Assembly (NCBI GenBank): GCA_029582265.1
Contig: CM055816.1
Span: 39,774,913 to 39,838,912, forward strand
Length of the DNA stretch: 64,000 nt
DNA from: Zoroaster sp. YZ-2022
Taxonomy: Eukaryota > Echinodermata > Asteroidea > Forcipulatida > Zoroasteridae
Direction of reading: 5' to 3'
Below are positions 46,087 to 56,300 of the stretch, piece by piece. A model generated the notes under the pieces. That model did no database searches and had not been told where the DNA came from. It worked only from the letters and a program-made list of their open reading frames with translations. Made by a program: the position numbers and the translations under genes. The number at the start of each line of letters is the position of its first letter. The first letter of the stretch is position 1.

Positions 46087-46215
46087 ATATATTTTTGTTT
46101 TTGTCTAAATTTACAAGTGGTAAGCCTTGTATTGATGTATTTTTGTTTTCATCAAAATCACACAAATATATCATTACAAGGCTTACCCCTTGTGATTTTG
46201 ATGAAACCGAACAAG
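46087..46215. repeat. Composite subtelomere-like array, part 3
   Basis: Continuation of the spacer after the inserted element (TTTTTGTCTAAATTTACAAG, AAGGCTTACCCCTTGTGATTTTGATGAAA), matching 41665-41780. Confidence 0.9.
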
Positions 46216-47870
46216 GCAAATTTGGGGTTTGGTTAGGGGTGTATTTTGGGGGTTTGGGGTTTTTAGGGAGGTTAGGGGGGGGGGTTTGGTTGTTTAGGTT
46301 TAAAAAGAGGGTTTGGGGGCCAGGGGTTTATGTTTAGGAGGGGGAGGGGGGGGGGGTTTTGGGTTGGGGGTTGGGGGGGTTGGAAGGGGGCCCGGGAAAA
46401 GGCCTTTTGGGCCCGGCCCCCAGGCCAGCCAGGCCGGCCAGGGCCAGGCCCGGGGAAAAGCCAGGACCAGGGCCGGGCCAGGGCCTGGGGGCCGGGGCCC
46501 GGGGCCAGGGGCCCGGCCAGGGTCCGAGCCCGGGCCCGAGGCCAGGGGGGAAGGGGAAAAGCCAAGGCCAGGCCAGGGGCCCGACCCCAGGACAAACCGG
46601 ACACCCGAAGGAAGGGGGGGAAGGAGGAAGGAGGGGCCAGGTTGGAAAGGCCCGGGAGGAGATAGGAGGAGGAGGAGGGGCCCCACGGAGGAGGGGGGAG
46701 GAAAAAGGGAGGCCAGGCCAGGGGCCAGGGGAGGCCAGGCCAGAAGGGCCCCCGGAGGCCCGGAAGGGGAGGAGGAGGGCCCCGGAGGGAGGGGAAAGGA
46801 GGAGGAGGAAGGAGGAGGGTTGAGGAGGGTTGGTTAGGGGGTTTGCCAGGGGCTTTGGGGGGTTAGGGGTTTGGGGTTTTGGGCCCGGGAGGGGTCGCAG
46901 AGAAAAAGGTTGGTTGCAGGGTTAAAGGGGGAGGGGTTTGGGGTTTGGGGAGGTTTTTGGGGTTTGGGTTTACTTAGGGGTAACCGGATCCCTGGATATT
47001 GACGGGGAGCGAGAAAAAAACCAAAAGACGCCCCTTTGGTTTAATATTTTGTTTTTGTCAAATCACAATATATCAAAAAAGGGCCCCCGGGTTTGATAAA
47101 CCCGAATCAGTCGGCAAAGGGAGGGTAGGCAGGTTAGGTTTGGGGTTGGGGGGGAGGGCCAGGGGTGGGAGGGGGGAGGGTAGGGGGCCTAGGTTTAGGC
47201 TGGGAAGGGCCAGGGAGGGTTTAGGGGGAGAGGCTGGGGGGTTTTTGGGAATGGGGCGGAGGATGGGGGGGGTTTAAGGGCCAGGCCAGGGCCAGGGGCC
47301 TTGAGGGTCAGGGCCAGGGCCTTGCGCCGCGGCCAGGCCACAGGGTCAGGCCAGGGCGCCAGGCCAGGCCAGGGCCCCAGGCCAGGCCAGGCCAGGCACG
47401 CTGCCAAGAAAATAGGCCAGGGCCACGCCAGCCAGCGCCTGGGCCAGAGCCAGGCCAGGCCTCAGGTTGGGCCCAGGTGTCTCAGGCGAAATAGGCCAGG
47501 GCCAGGCTGAAATAGGCCAGGCCAGGGCCTTGTTGGCCAGGTCAGGGCCTTGAGGGTTGAAAATAGGGCCAGTGCTAGCCTAGGCCAGGGTCAGGCCAAA
47601 GAGCCCTTGCCTAGGCCAGCCCTTAGGTTAGTGCCCGAGTTAGGCCAGGCTTGGGGCCTTAGTGTTAAAAGAAGAAAATAGGCCCTATGTTAGCACAGTT
47701 GTGTTAGGCCAGGGCTCAGGTTGTGCCAGGCCAGGCCAGCTGCCCTATGAGCCTTAGGGCTCCCAGGGCCACAGGCTAGGCTCTGCAGGGCCAGGTTGCC
47801 AGGCCAGGGCCTGGGCCAGGGTTGAGCCAGTCAGGGCTAGGTAGGCCTTTAGGTTAGCTTTAGGGTTATG
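46216..47870. repeat. GC-rich corrupted telomere-like array
   Basis: TTAGGG-type sequence changes into runs of GGGG, then CCAGGG/GGCCAGG repeats, and back to TTAGGG at about 47840-47890. Within it, 46970-47120 is a recognisable but damaged spacer (GGGTAACCGGATCCCTGGATATTGACGGGGAGCGAG, then CAGTCGGCAAA), with many lost bases relative to intact spacers. Such damage fits consensus error better than biology. The Gly/Pro/Arg-rich frames here are not genes. Confidence 0.7.
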
Positions 47871-48036
47871 GTTAGGGTTAGGGTTTGACTTTAGGGATAA
47901 ACTACATTTATAAGGATACCTCCTTGTGATATTGATGAGAGAGGGCGAAAAAACTAAAAGACTTGTCCCTTGTGTATATTTATTTTTGTAAACCTTGTAT
48001 TGATATATTTTTGTTTTCATCAAAATCACAAAAATA
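47871..48036. repeat. Composite subtelomere-like array, part 4
   Basis: A clean TTAGGG remnant and spacer (GACTTTAGGGATAAACTACA ... TCATCAAAATCACAAAAATA), closest to the unit at 42180-42300, up to the mariner-like insertion. Confidence 0.9.
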
Positions 48037-48306
48037 CAGTGTGTCTCAAAAAAATGCAAAGAAAATTTAAGGGAATGCCAGACGTAGAATGACTAACCAA
48101 CATAGATAATATAGTAATGGTTTGAAAGATACACCTTTCCACTTTAAAATGAGACATCAAACGTCCAAATCTGAAAATTTTTGACAGAGTTATGAGTACT
48201 TTTCCAAGAGAGGTCAAATTGACGATGGGACCAAGTTTTTAAATGCAGTGATAATCGATTTTGTTTAGATGTGCAAGATGTTGCAATCTGGATGAACTGT
48301 TGATGA

Positions 48307-48997
48307 TTACATCTCTTCCCCCTCAACATGCCCTCCCTCTCGCTCGATACACAGGCGACATCGTCTCTCCATGTCTCCCATCGCTCTCCTAACAACATCT
48401 GGAGTCTGCCGCATGACGTCAATCTCAGCTGTTATTCTGTCACGGAGAGTCTGCAGGTCCGGAGGGGGAGTCGTGTACACCTTGGATTTCAAGTATCCCC
48501 AGAGGTAGAAATCACACGGGGTGAGGTCTGGAGATCTCGGTGGTCATTCATGCACATGATTGAACGCTATGACACGGTCTCCGAACGATTCATGAAGGCG
48601 GTCTCGGACAGCCAGTAGACGATGAGCCGGAGCGCCGTCTTGAGCCCACCACAGGCGCCTAAACACACCTCGCTCCTGAACCTCGAAATGTTCCTCAAGG
48701 ATGGGGATGACATCATCATTCAACATCTCAAGGTAACGCCGGCCGTTGAGGTTGCCCTTAAAAAACACCGTTCCGACGATGAGGCCACTGCCGGAGAGGC
48801 ACTCACTTTCGCAGGTTTCTCCAGATAGTGCTGGCTGCAGGTGGATCTCGATCTGGGAATCGCTGCATAAATGCATCGATACCGCCATTTACTCTTCCAG
48901 TACGGATGTACTCCGTGACACTAAAAACTCTCTGCTCGTTAGTTAGCTGAACACCAACCATGATCAATGTTTGACGAAAAATGAATTGACAGTACAC
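48307..48997 (-). pseudogene. Mariner-like transposase (DUF4817 + DDE_3), deleted
   Basis: On the minus strand 48803-48997 encodes a helix-turn-helix of the DUF4817 type: LTNEQRVFSVTEYIRTGRVN, then FPDRDPPAASTIWRNLRK. The catalytic part (48544-48888) has GTVFFKGNLNGRRYLEMLND and WWAQDGAPAHRLLAVRDRL, containing the second catalytic Asp. The C-terminus (48307-48492) reads SKVYTTPPPDLQTLRDRITA. About 100 residues between the first domain and the catalytic part are missing, including the first catalytic Asp, and frameshifts separate the pieces. Confidence 0.85.
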
Positions 48998-49021
48998 AGT
49001 TGCACAAGTTAATTAAGCACA

Positions 49022-49245
49022 TTACATAATACTCTAAAAACTGTTTAGTAAGTAAACATTTTTCTTGGTATCAGTTTGTAAACATGTTTACTAGCTGAAC
49101 GCACATGTCCAATTCCTAAACATCAATTTTCAATGGCTAAACACTGTCCGTCCTCATGCTAAAAATGTTTAGCATGTAAACATGTTTACAAACTGATAGC
49201 AAGAAAGTGTTTAGAATTGTGTTTACTCGCTAAACACATTTTTGT
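49022..49245. mobile_element. Nested palindromic MITE-like insertion
   Basis: ATCAGTTTGTAAACATGTTTAC (from about 49069) mirrors GTAAACATGTTTACAAACTGAT (about 49176-49197). The outer parts, rich in GTTTAGTAAGTAAACA and GTTTACTCGCTAAACAC, continue the inverted arrangement. It lies inside the mariner-like element. Confidence 0.6.
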
Positions 49246-49510
49246 AGGTCAGGCAATTATCCACACAGAGGCAATTAGGCTACCTTTGTCCCAATGCCTA
49301 AAATTTAAAACTTGGTCCCATCGTCAATTTGACCTCTCTTGGAAAAGTACTCATAACTCTGTCAAAAATTATCAGATTTTGAAGTTTGATGTCTCATTTT
49401 AAAGTGGAAAGGTGTATCTTTAAAACCATACCTATATTATCTATGCTGGTTACTCATTCTACGTCTGGCATTCCGTTAAATTTTGTTTGCATTTTTTTTG
49501 AGACACACTG

Positions 49511-49545
49511 TATATCATTACAAGGCTTACCCCTTGTGATTTTGA
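49511..49545. repeat. Last remnant of the subtelomere-like array
   Basis: TATATCATTACAAGGCTTACCCCTTGTGATTTTGA ends abruptly where the GGTGTTCG-family element begins. Confidence 0.85.
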
Positions 49546-50089
49546 CCTCACCAAATATATTTTTGAAAAGAGCAGATTCCACTGTGTTTTTTTTAATACC
49601 CTTTCAGATTTGCGTCAATTTATAAAGAGCTTTTTAAACTTGAACTTCCAGTTTGGACCGGAAGTAAATATCAATAGGGTCATGTCTTTGTATCAAATGT
49701 CGAGTCCTCCATGTTCTGTATGATTATGAAGGAATCAAGAAATTATCTATTGTGGTTCACGAGATATAAAATATATTGTTTTAATTATAATTAATTACGT
49801 AATAATTCATTAGATGACCTCACCATGACGTCACACCGTTACTTGAAACTATATGTTAAGGTCTAACTATTTGTTAAGTTTTAATGTTCTTTGAACTCCG
49901 AACCTATGTTTTGGCTGTACAAATACATTTACAGATTATTATACAGTCCATTTTCGTAGTTTACAGAGCGCCTACGTTCGTACAGACAAGGTATAACAAT
50001 GAAATGTAATATGGTGAACATATATTCATGAGCAATCGATCAGTCAATAAGAACAATATAAATTGCAGCAGCATTTCCCAGAGTCCGGC

Positions 50090-50140
50090 ATTCTCCTGAG
50101 GACGATCAGAGCACACTGATCGAAACGTCGAGTTGTACCT
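50090..50140 (+). ncRNA. Hammerhead-like motif
   Basis: CTGAGGA (50096-50102) is followed by a 7-bp hairpin CGATCAG/CTGATCG (50103-50122) and AAACGTCGAG. This resembles the CTGANGA-stem II-GAAA core of hammerhead ribozymes as carried by Penelope-like retroelements. The usual G before AAA is drawn into the stem, and I find no matching stem I or III. It may be only a conserved transposon fragment. Confidence 0.3.
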
Positions 50141-50199
50141 TCAGTTCTTTTCAGAACTCAATTGAGAATTTCACATGGTGTCACCGCAATTAGTCTTAC

Positions 50200-51335
50200 T
50201 TAATATAAATTTGTTACTATGGAAATCTATCCAATCACGATGCGCAGAAAGAGGCACGTGATCCTCAAACGCTTCCTGGGCACTTTGCCCACACAGCCAT
50301 CATCAGCACCCCAATAATAAACTTTGACTGGTGTAAAAATAGGTCAAGAAGGATTGTACACTATGAGCTAGCATTAATTATCTGGAAACATCAACACTAA
50401 ACTATCGATAGTTTGGTTCAATTTCTGAGATGGGGGCGCTGTGATCTGTGATGATGTCATGAAACATTTTTTTGGAAAAGCCACTAGTCACTTTATGAAT
50501 GAAGACAAACCTTACTTTACACCACAATAATACTTACAATGTTTAGGCCTTAATCTTTTTATTTATTTATTTATTTTTGCTGTTTTTAGATATATATCAA
50601 AGACTAAAAATATAATGAAACATATAATTTGGTTATTGCTTAAATTAAAATGAAAAAGAAACCTACACTAACTATTTAGAAATTTGCTAACCGGCTAACC
50701 AAAACCAATATTTAAAAATAAACACCCAACAATTTTGGAAAAAGTTACTAACCATTTTGTTGTTCTAGACGCTTTTTCTACCACATTGGTTATTAAACAA
50801 TCATTCTGGGAAGTTGTTGATGTTTTTCGTTTAAAAACTATACATATTATTCCATTTGCAAAATTAAATTTAATTAAGTTGATAAAATAATAAAAAGTTA
50901 AAAGAAGATCTGGATTTCTTGTCTCAAAATCAAAATTAATTGATTTTGTATTTTAATGAACTCCAGTGCCTGAAAACACCTTGTCAAGGGCGCAGTGGAA
51001 AACTCTTACCATGAAATTGATTGCCCATAAACGAAAGCACTGTTAATTTGACTGCATCAATCGCGAAAAGATGCGAAGCATCATGTTTCGCGTTGAGATA
51101 ATTGAAGTCATGAATGCCAAAAAACGATCTGTTAGAATTCACTCTTAGATTTAGACCAAGCGTTAACAATTCCAAAACTAGTACAAAAATGACAGCTTGA
51201 AATAAATGACAACGGTAGTGAAATTACAGTAAACTGTGGACAGGGAAGGTACAGTGCTGGCAACGACGAAACGTAATGTATTATATTCTAATTAGAGAAG
51301 AACTCAACCATGAGGTGAATGAAACTAAGGCAGAG
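50200..51335. other. No gene recognised
   Basis: AT-rich sequence within the insertion that splits the GGTGTTCG-family element; no domains or repeats were identified. Confidence 0.4.
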
Positions 51336-51341
51336 TACGTG

Positions 51342-52136
51342 TGCTCCTGACCATAATGTCCGCAAGTACCATTATGTCCGCGAATCGATTTGGGCCCATT
51401 ATGTCCGACCCATTACGTCCGCGGAACCATTACGTCCGACCCATTACGTCCGCGGAACCATTACGTCCGACCCATTACGTCCGTGGGCCCATTACGTCCG
51501 CGGAACCATTACGTCCGACCCATTACGTCCGCGGAACCATTACGTCCGACCCATTACGTCCACGGAACCATTACGTTCGACCCATTACGTCCGTGGGTCC
51601 ATTATGTTCGACCGTCCGCGGGTGCTCAAATAATGTTTGAACACGTAACGTTGGGGAAGTTAAAACCAATTACTTAGAACAATTTCATGGCATAGCGCTC
51701 TACTGCAAAATTGGGTTGTTAAAAACCACTGGTGTTAATTTAATAAAGTGTCTGAATTATCGTGCTTCATATGAGCACCACTGGTGTACTATTTAACATA
51801 CCAGTTTTTGCACTGTAAGCACTTATAGTGCAAACACACTTAAATTAACACCAGTGGTTTTTAACAACCAATTTTGCAGTAGAGCGCTGTGACATGAAAT
51901 TGTTCTAATTGGTTTTAACTTCCCAACGTTACGTGTTCAAACATTATTTGAGTTATGGGCCCACGGACGTAATGGGTCGGACATAATGGGTCCGTGGACG
52001 TAATGGGTCGGACATAATGGACCCGCGGACGTAATGGGTCGGACGTAATGGTTCCGCGGATGTAATGGGTCGGACGTAATGGGCCCAAATCGGTTCGTGG
52101 ACATAATGGTACTTGCGGACATTATGGCCCGGAACA
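51342..52136. mobile_element. Foldback (TU-like) transposon with tandem-repeat arms
   Basis: Two inverted arms (51342 to about 51740, and about 51842-52136) enclose a loop of about 100 bases. The outer arms are tandem ATTACGTCCG repeats in a 31-base pair of units (17 + 14) on the left, and their reverse complement on the right, in different numbers. The inner arms (AAAACCAATTA, ACTGCAAAATTGG, AAAAACCACTGGTGTTAA) match as inverted copies. TACGTG flanks both sides (51336-51341 and 52137-52142). Sea-urchin TU elements have this same plan. There is no coding capacity. Confidence 0.85.
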
Positions 52137-52822
52137 TACGTGACATAGATGGCTGTTGTATGTCGGAGATACTGCAGTGTACAGTGAACTATATGCCTCG
52201 TGTCTCTGTGTGAGAGAACTTCAAGGCCGTTCACACGCGAAATGTGCATAAAGAATAGTACTCAGTCTGAATAGTTGTTCACTTAAACTTCCGTTTTCGA
52301 CCGGAAGGAGAGATCAAATTGGGTCATGTCTGTGTACGAAATGTGACATAATTCAAGATCTTTAAGATGATGCAAGATTGTGAAAATATCTACTCTGGTT
52401 CATGAGATATGATTTTTTGAAATATTCAACTTCCGGTTTCGACCGGAAGGAGAGGTTAGATTGAAGTCACGTCTGTAAACGAAATGTCACATAATTCAAG
52501 ATCTTTTAGATGATGCAAAGATTGTGAAAATATCTTTTGCGGTTCATGAGATATGATTTTTTGAAATAATAAACCTTGATTTAGTGTAATTCGATATCTG
52601 ATGACCTCACCATGACGTCACAACTTAGGATACATTTACAAGGTCTAACTATGTGTTAAGTTTTAAGGTTCTGTGAACTCTGCAACTATGTTTTTGTCTC
52701 TGGATATGTCTCACCATGGTCTCACTGAGAAGGAAAAGAAAAAACAAAACAAAAAACCAAACAATAACAAAAGGTGTTCGCGCTGTCGCTCGATCACCTA
52801 AAAATAACTGAACGAAAACAAT

Positions 52823-52850
52823 AGGGTTTCGGCGACCAGGCCGAAACCCT
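52823..52850. repeat. Perfect 11-bp hairpin, AGGGTTTCGGC type
   Basis: AGGGTTTCGGC-GACCAG-GCCGAAACCCT is followed by AATA. It lies 23 bases after the 52772 hairpin, where the related element at 35385 has a second identical GGTGTTCG hairpin. Confidence 0.9.
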
Positions 52851-52879
52851 AATAATGCAATAGGTTACTAGGGTTTATA

Positions 52880-53379
52880 NNNNNNNNNNNNNNNNNNNNN
52901 NNNNNNNNNNNNNNNNNNNNNNNNNNNNNNNNNNNNNNNNNNNNNNNNNNNNNNNNNNNNNNNNNNNNNNNNNNNNNNNNNNNNNNNNNNNNNNNNNNNN
53001 NNNNNNNNNNNNNNNNNNNNNNNNNNNNNNNNNNNNNNNNNNNNNNNNNNNNNNNNNNNNNNNNNNNNNNNNNNNNNNNNNNNNNNNNNNNNNNNNNNNN
53101 NNNNNNNNNNNNNNNNNNNNNNNNNNNNNNNNNNNNNNNNNNNNNNNNNNNNNNNNNNNNNNNNNNNNNNNNNNNNNNNNNNNNNNNNNNNNNNNNNNNN
53201 NNNNNNNNNNNNNNNNNNNNNNNNNNNNNNNNNNNNNNNNNNNNNNNNNNNNNNNNNNNNNNNNNNNNNNNNNNNNNNNNNNNNNNNNNNNNNNNNNNNN
53301 NNNNNNNNNNNNNNNNNNNNNNNNNNNNNNNNNNNNNNNNNNNNNNNNNNNNNNNNNNNNNNNNNNNNNNNNNNNNNNN
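52880..53379. other. Assembly gap, 500 N
   Basis: Exactly 500 undetermined bases, a placeholder length; the true distance is unknown. The translated frame across it is meaningless. Confidence 1.
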
Positions 53380-56300
53380 ATACAGCCAACCTAAAAAAGA
53401 CAGAACAAAAGCAACACGTTATTTGAGGTTGTTTATTGGGGCAAGTCGTATACGAGCAGTCTCGGTGGACTTGGACTGGTGTTCTGGATCGTCAGAATGT
53501 GCCTTGCTTGCCCAGTGATAAAACATGGTGTATTGTTGTTGAATCTCTGTAGTTTTTACACCACTGTATTAAGCACCTTGGTTTACTCAGTCCTGTGAGT
53601 GTCTCAATCCCAACAAAGGTCAATAAAGTTGGGATATTAGTATAGTGTGGTGTATCAATCGTCCATGTAACTCACCAACGTCCACGTAGTTTTAGATCGC
53701 AACGTGTTTCAACGCGGCTATGGTTGCCCGTGGAGGCGGAATATAATCAAAAAAAGCTTCCGGCAGCAGTGATTTTTGAAGGGATTTCGCCGTTGTCGGC
53801 ATACGTGCGAGCTGTACGCCGTATAACGTCGTGCAATTCATTATTATTAAAGTATTAAATTAGTGTGCTTGTAAGTGTTTTTGGGATTAAAATGCATTTT
53901 TACGTGGCCCTGCATGTTTATGTTTAGCCATTTTTCACACTGGCCTTTGTAGCTTGTTTTGGGTTCTGAACTTTTTTAATACGAGATTTCTAGTCTTTTC
54001 AAATGTTTAGAATTGGAACGTAAGTTTGGCAGGGTGGAGGAGAGTCGTAGGGACCGTTGTAGGACCGTATGTTTTTCCTTTCACATAATAATACTATTAT
54101 TATATTATTGTTGGTATGTTTTCAGTAGTTCTCTTTTTATATTAACCAACTGCCGTCAAATGGTAGCAGCGTGTGCCTGTTTTGCAAAAGTGTATGTTCA
54201 AATAAATAAATAACAACAATACAATACAGTGGGATTATCTAACCTACCTGGGGAGAAATACTACATTGCGAACCCACAATCGCAATTTTTAAGCTTGACC
54301 AGCAAATTCTACCGGTCTAACAAATCTGTTCCCAGGAGTTGTTTGTAAAGAACATCAATCAAACAGACACACACTGGCAGCAAATCTTACATGGTGTGAA
54401 TAAAAACGTACATATCGATGACATCATCATTGACCTCAATACCAGGTCAAACAAGGAGTTGCGCAAAATATTGCAGGTGCAAAAGCTTGTTTATATACAA
54501 CCATCGATGAAGTAAGATTTGACCCATCGGTCTAAGTAGTAGGAACCCTTGAATCATTCTTTTGCTATAAATGTCCAATACCTGCAAACTGTGACGAACG
54601 TTGCTGCATCTTTGGGAGAGAGAAACCTTTCGATTGGAGCCATTGACACAAAAGCAACAACCACATTTCAAAGCTTAACTGGGTACAAGCAAATAGCACA
54701 TCGTCACCAACCAGAAAACGATACATTTTGTAGCAGGTCCCAAATCTAAGTTCTTATTACATGCTTCCATAATGCACTACAGCGATGCAAGAGTTTGGCC
54801 TACGTTGCTGTTCTGATAAATGTCTCGTCCTTAGAAACTACCAATGATAGTCGTTGTTCAGACGAGATGCGTTTTTGCCCAGTCTTCACCCAAAAAGGCG
54901 CCGCCACATTACCATTGGAATATGAAACGAGATTCCTCCCATATGAGCAGCAGCATCGTCTCTCCATCCACACGTATCAAGGAATAGTTGGATATTGCGC
55001 AAACAGGTAAACAAGCACATCCCTATGAAGTACCTGTCCTCCCTATACAAAATGCTGTTACACAAGATCTCCTGTGTTAAACTGGCGTCAAATGCCAACC
55101 GCTTTTTGGCTTTAACAAGGCCCCTAGTTACCCCAAGCCTCAGTGCCTGTAACAATGATAAGACATAAAGAACAGTATTGACAAACAATATATTTAGTGA
55201 ATTTCCAAGATCAAACCACTGGTAACTTTATCAAATGCATATTGTAAATCCTCCAGTCAGAAATTCTTGCGGCTCAACATTTGTGTGTCATTTATCTAAG
55301 GTGGTAGGTAGCGGTCACGTACAGTGTGAATGTGATTGCACCTGTGGAAAGTCACAGACGATAGTTACTTGGTAAAAATCTGGCAGTGCGAAATTCCTGC
55401 CATTGATGAGCGAAATAGTATATAAACCAAATCAGGTTAATACAGGACTAGGCCTTTACACCGATCCAGTAATGACCCTTGTCCCTGCCCACCGTAAAGC
55501 TAAATGTTGGAACTTCCGTCACACCACTGGCATGTTCAAGGCCTTCGAATCTCGTAATGTGGCGTGGAAAAGTTTGTTTTGATTGACATGCCGGATCGCG
55601 TGGCTATTAAAATAGGCCTATTAAATTCATTCCGCCAAAAATACATATTGTATAATTATTCTTACCCTGATGGTAAAAGTGTCAAAATACAGCCAGTTGA
55701 ACGGCAGTAGTTGATAAGGACCCAATGACCGCTGGATACACCAATTGCTGAAGTTACCGTATGGGCGTCAAATTACAACGACACCAGTGCCAACCGTCGG
55801 CCGATTACTCCCCAAAAGGACCTCCAATAGTACGATAAAAGCAAATTTAGGGTCGGTGCGTCCAATGATTGCATATATGGGCCAGTGGGCGCAATGATTT
55901 TTTTACGGCACTTTTTAATGAAAAATCCGCAAGACTCAACGTTAAAGAAATCATTGGTTTGCGATGGCTGTCCGTCACTATGAGCGTGCAACGATTGTGC
56001 CACTTGTTGGCGTGCGGCGCGCGTCGACGTATGGGTTATTTTGGCATACGCCAGTGTATGAGCATAACGGCCGCACGGGCCAAAACTAGCATGAAGATTC
56101 TGACGTCATGGCTTCGAGGACTTTTATGAATTACCCTTGATAGATAAAGAGAGTAAGCAGACCAGTCCAACACTCAAAACCTGGGCCCAGTTCATATAGG
56201 TTACTACTTTAAGTGAATGTTGAATTCGTGCTAACGACATGTATAATATAGCTGAAGCATATTCATGGGTTAGCAGAAGAAAATTCAAGAGCGGCGTGCG

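Larger units (their letters stand above)
48037..49510 (-). mobile_element. Mariner-like transposon with about 220-bp inverted repeats
   Basis: The ends CAGTGTGTCTCAAAAAAATG and its mirror at 49510 border TA. The array sequence resumes perfectly (AAAAATA|TATCATTACAAGG), giving an exact empty site. The arms stay similar for about 220 bases (through CTTGGTCCCATCGTCAATTTGACCTC). It encodes a broken transposase on the minus strand and carries a smaller palindromic insertion near its right arm. Confidence 0.92.
49546..52799 (+). mobile_element. GGTGTTCG-family element, split by a 2.3-kb insertion
   Basis: 49546-49945 is close to 34207-34620 (CACCAAATATATTTTTGAAAAG, GATTTGCGTCAATTTATAAA, CTTCCAGTTTGGACCGGAAG), and 52256-52799 is close to 34630-35412. 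The 2.3 kb between is foreign. The left end is missing because the element is fused directly to the subtelomere-like array, indicating a recombination breakpoint. It ends in the hairpin AGGTGTTCG...CGATCACCT (52772-52799), with one stem mismatch. Confidence 0.65.

Noticed and set aside
46272..46837. Several overlapping frames of 110-174 residues rich in Gly, Pro, Arg and Ala on both strands.
   Set aside because: They lie in the GC-rich corrupted array, where stop codons are rare by composition; frames on both strands overlap fully.
51319..51677. Three overlapping frames with PITSAEPLRP-type repeats; the spaced repeats also look superficially like a CRISPR array.
   Set aside because: They are translations of the foldback arm tandem repeats. 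The repeats abut without unique spacers, and the host is eukaryotic.
52868..53389. A 173-residue frame on the minus strand.
   Set aside because: It is almost entirely undetermined bases of the assembly gap.
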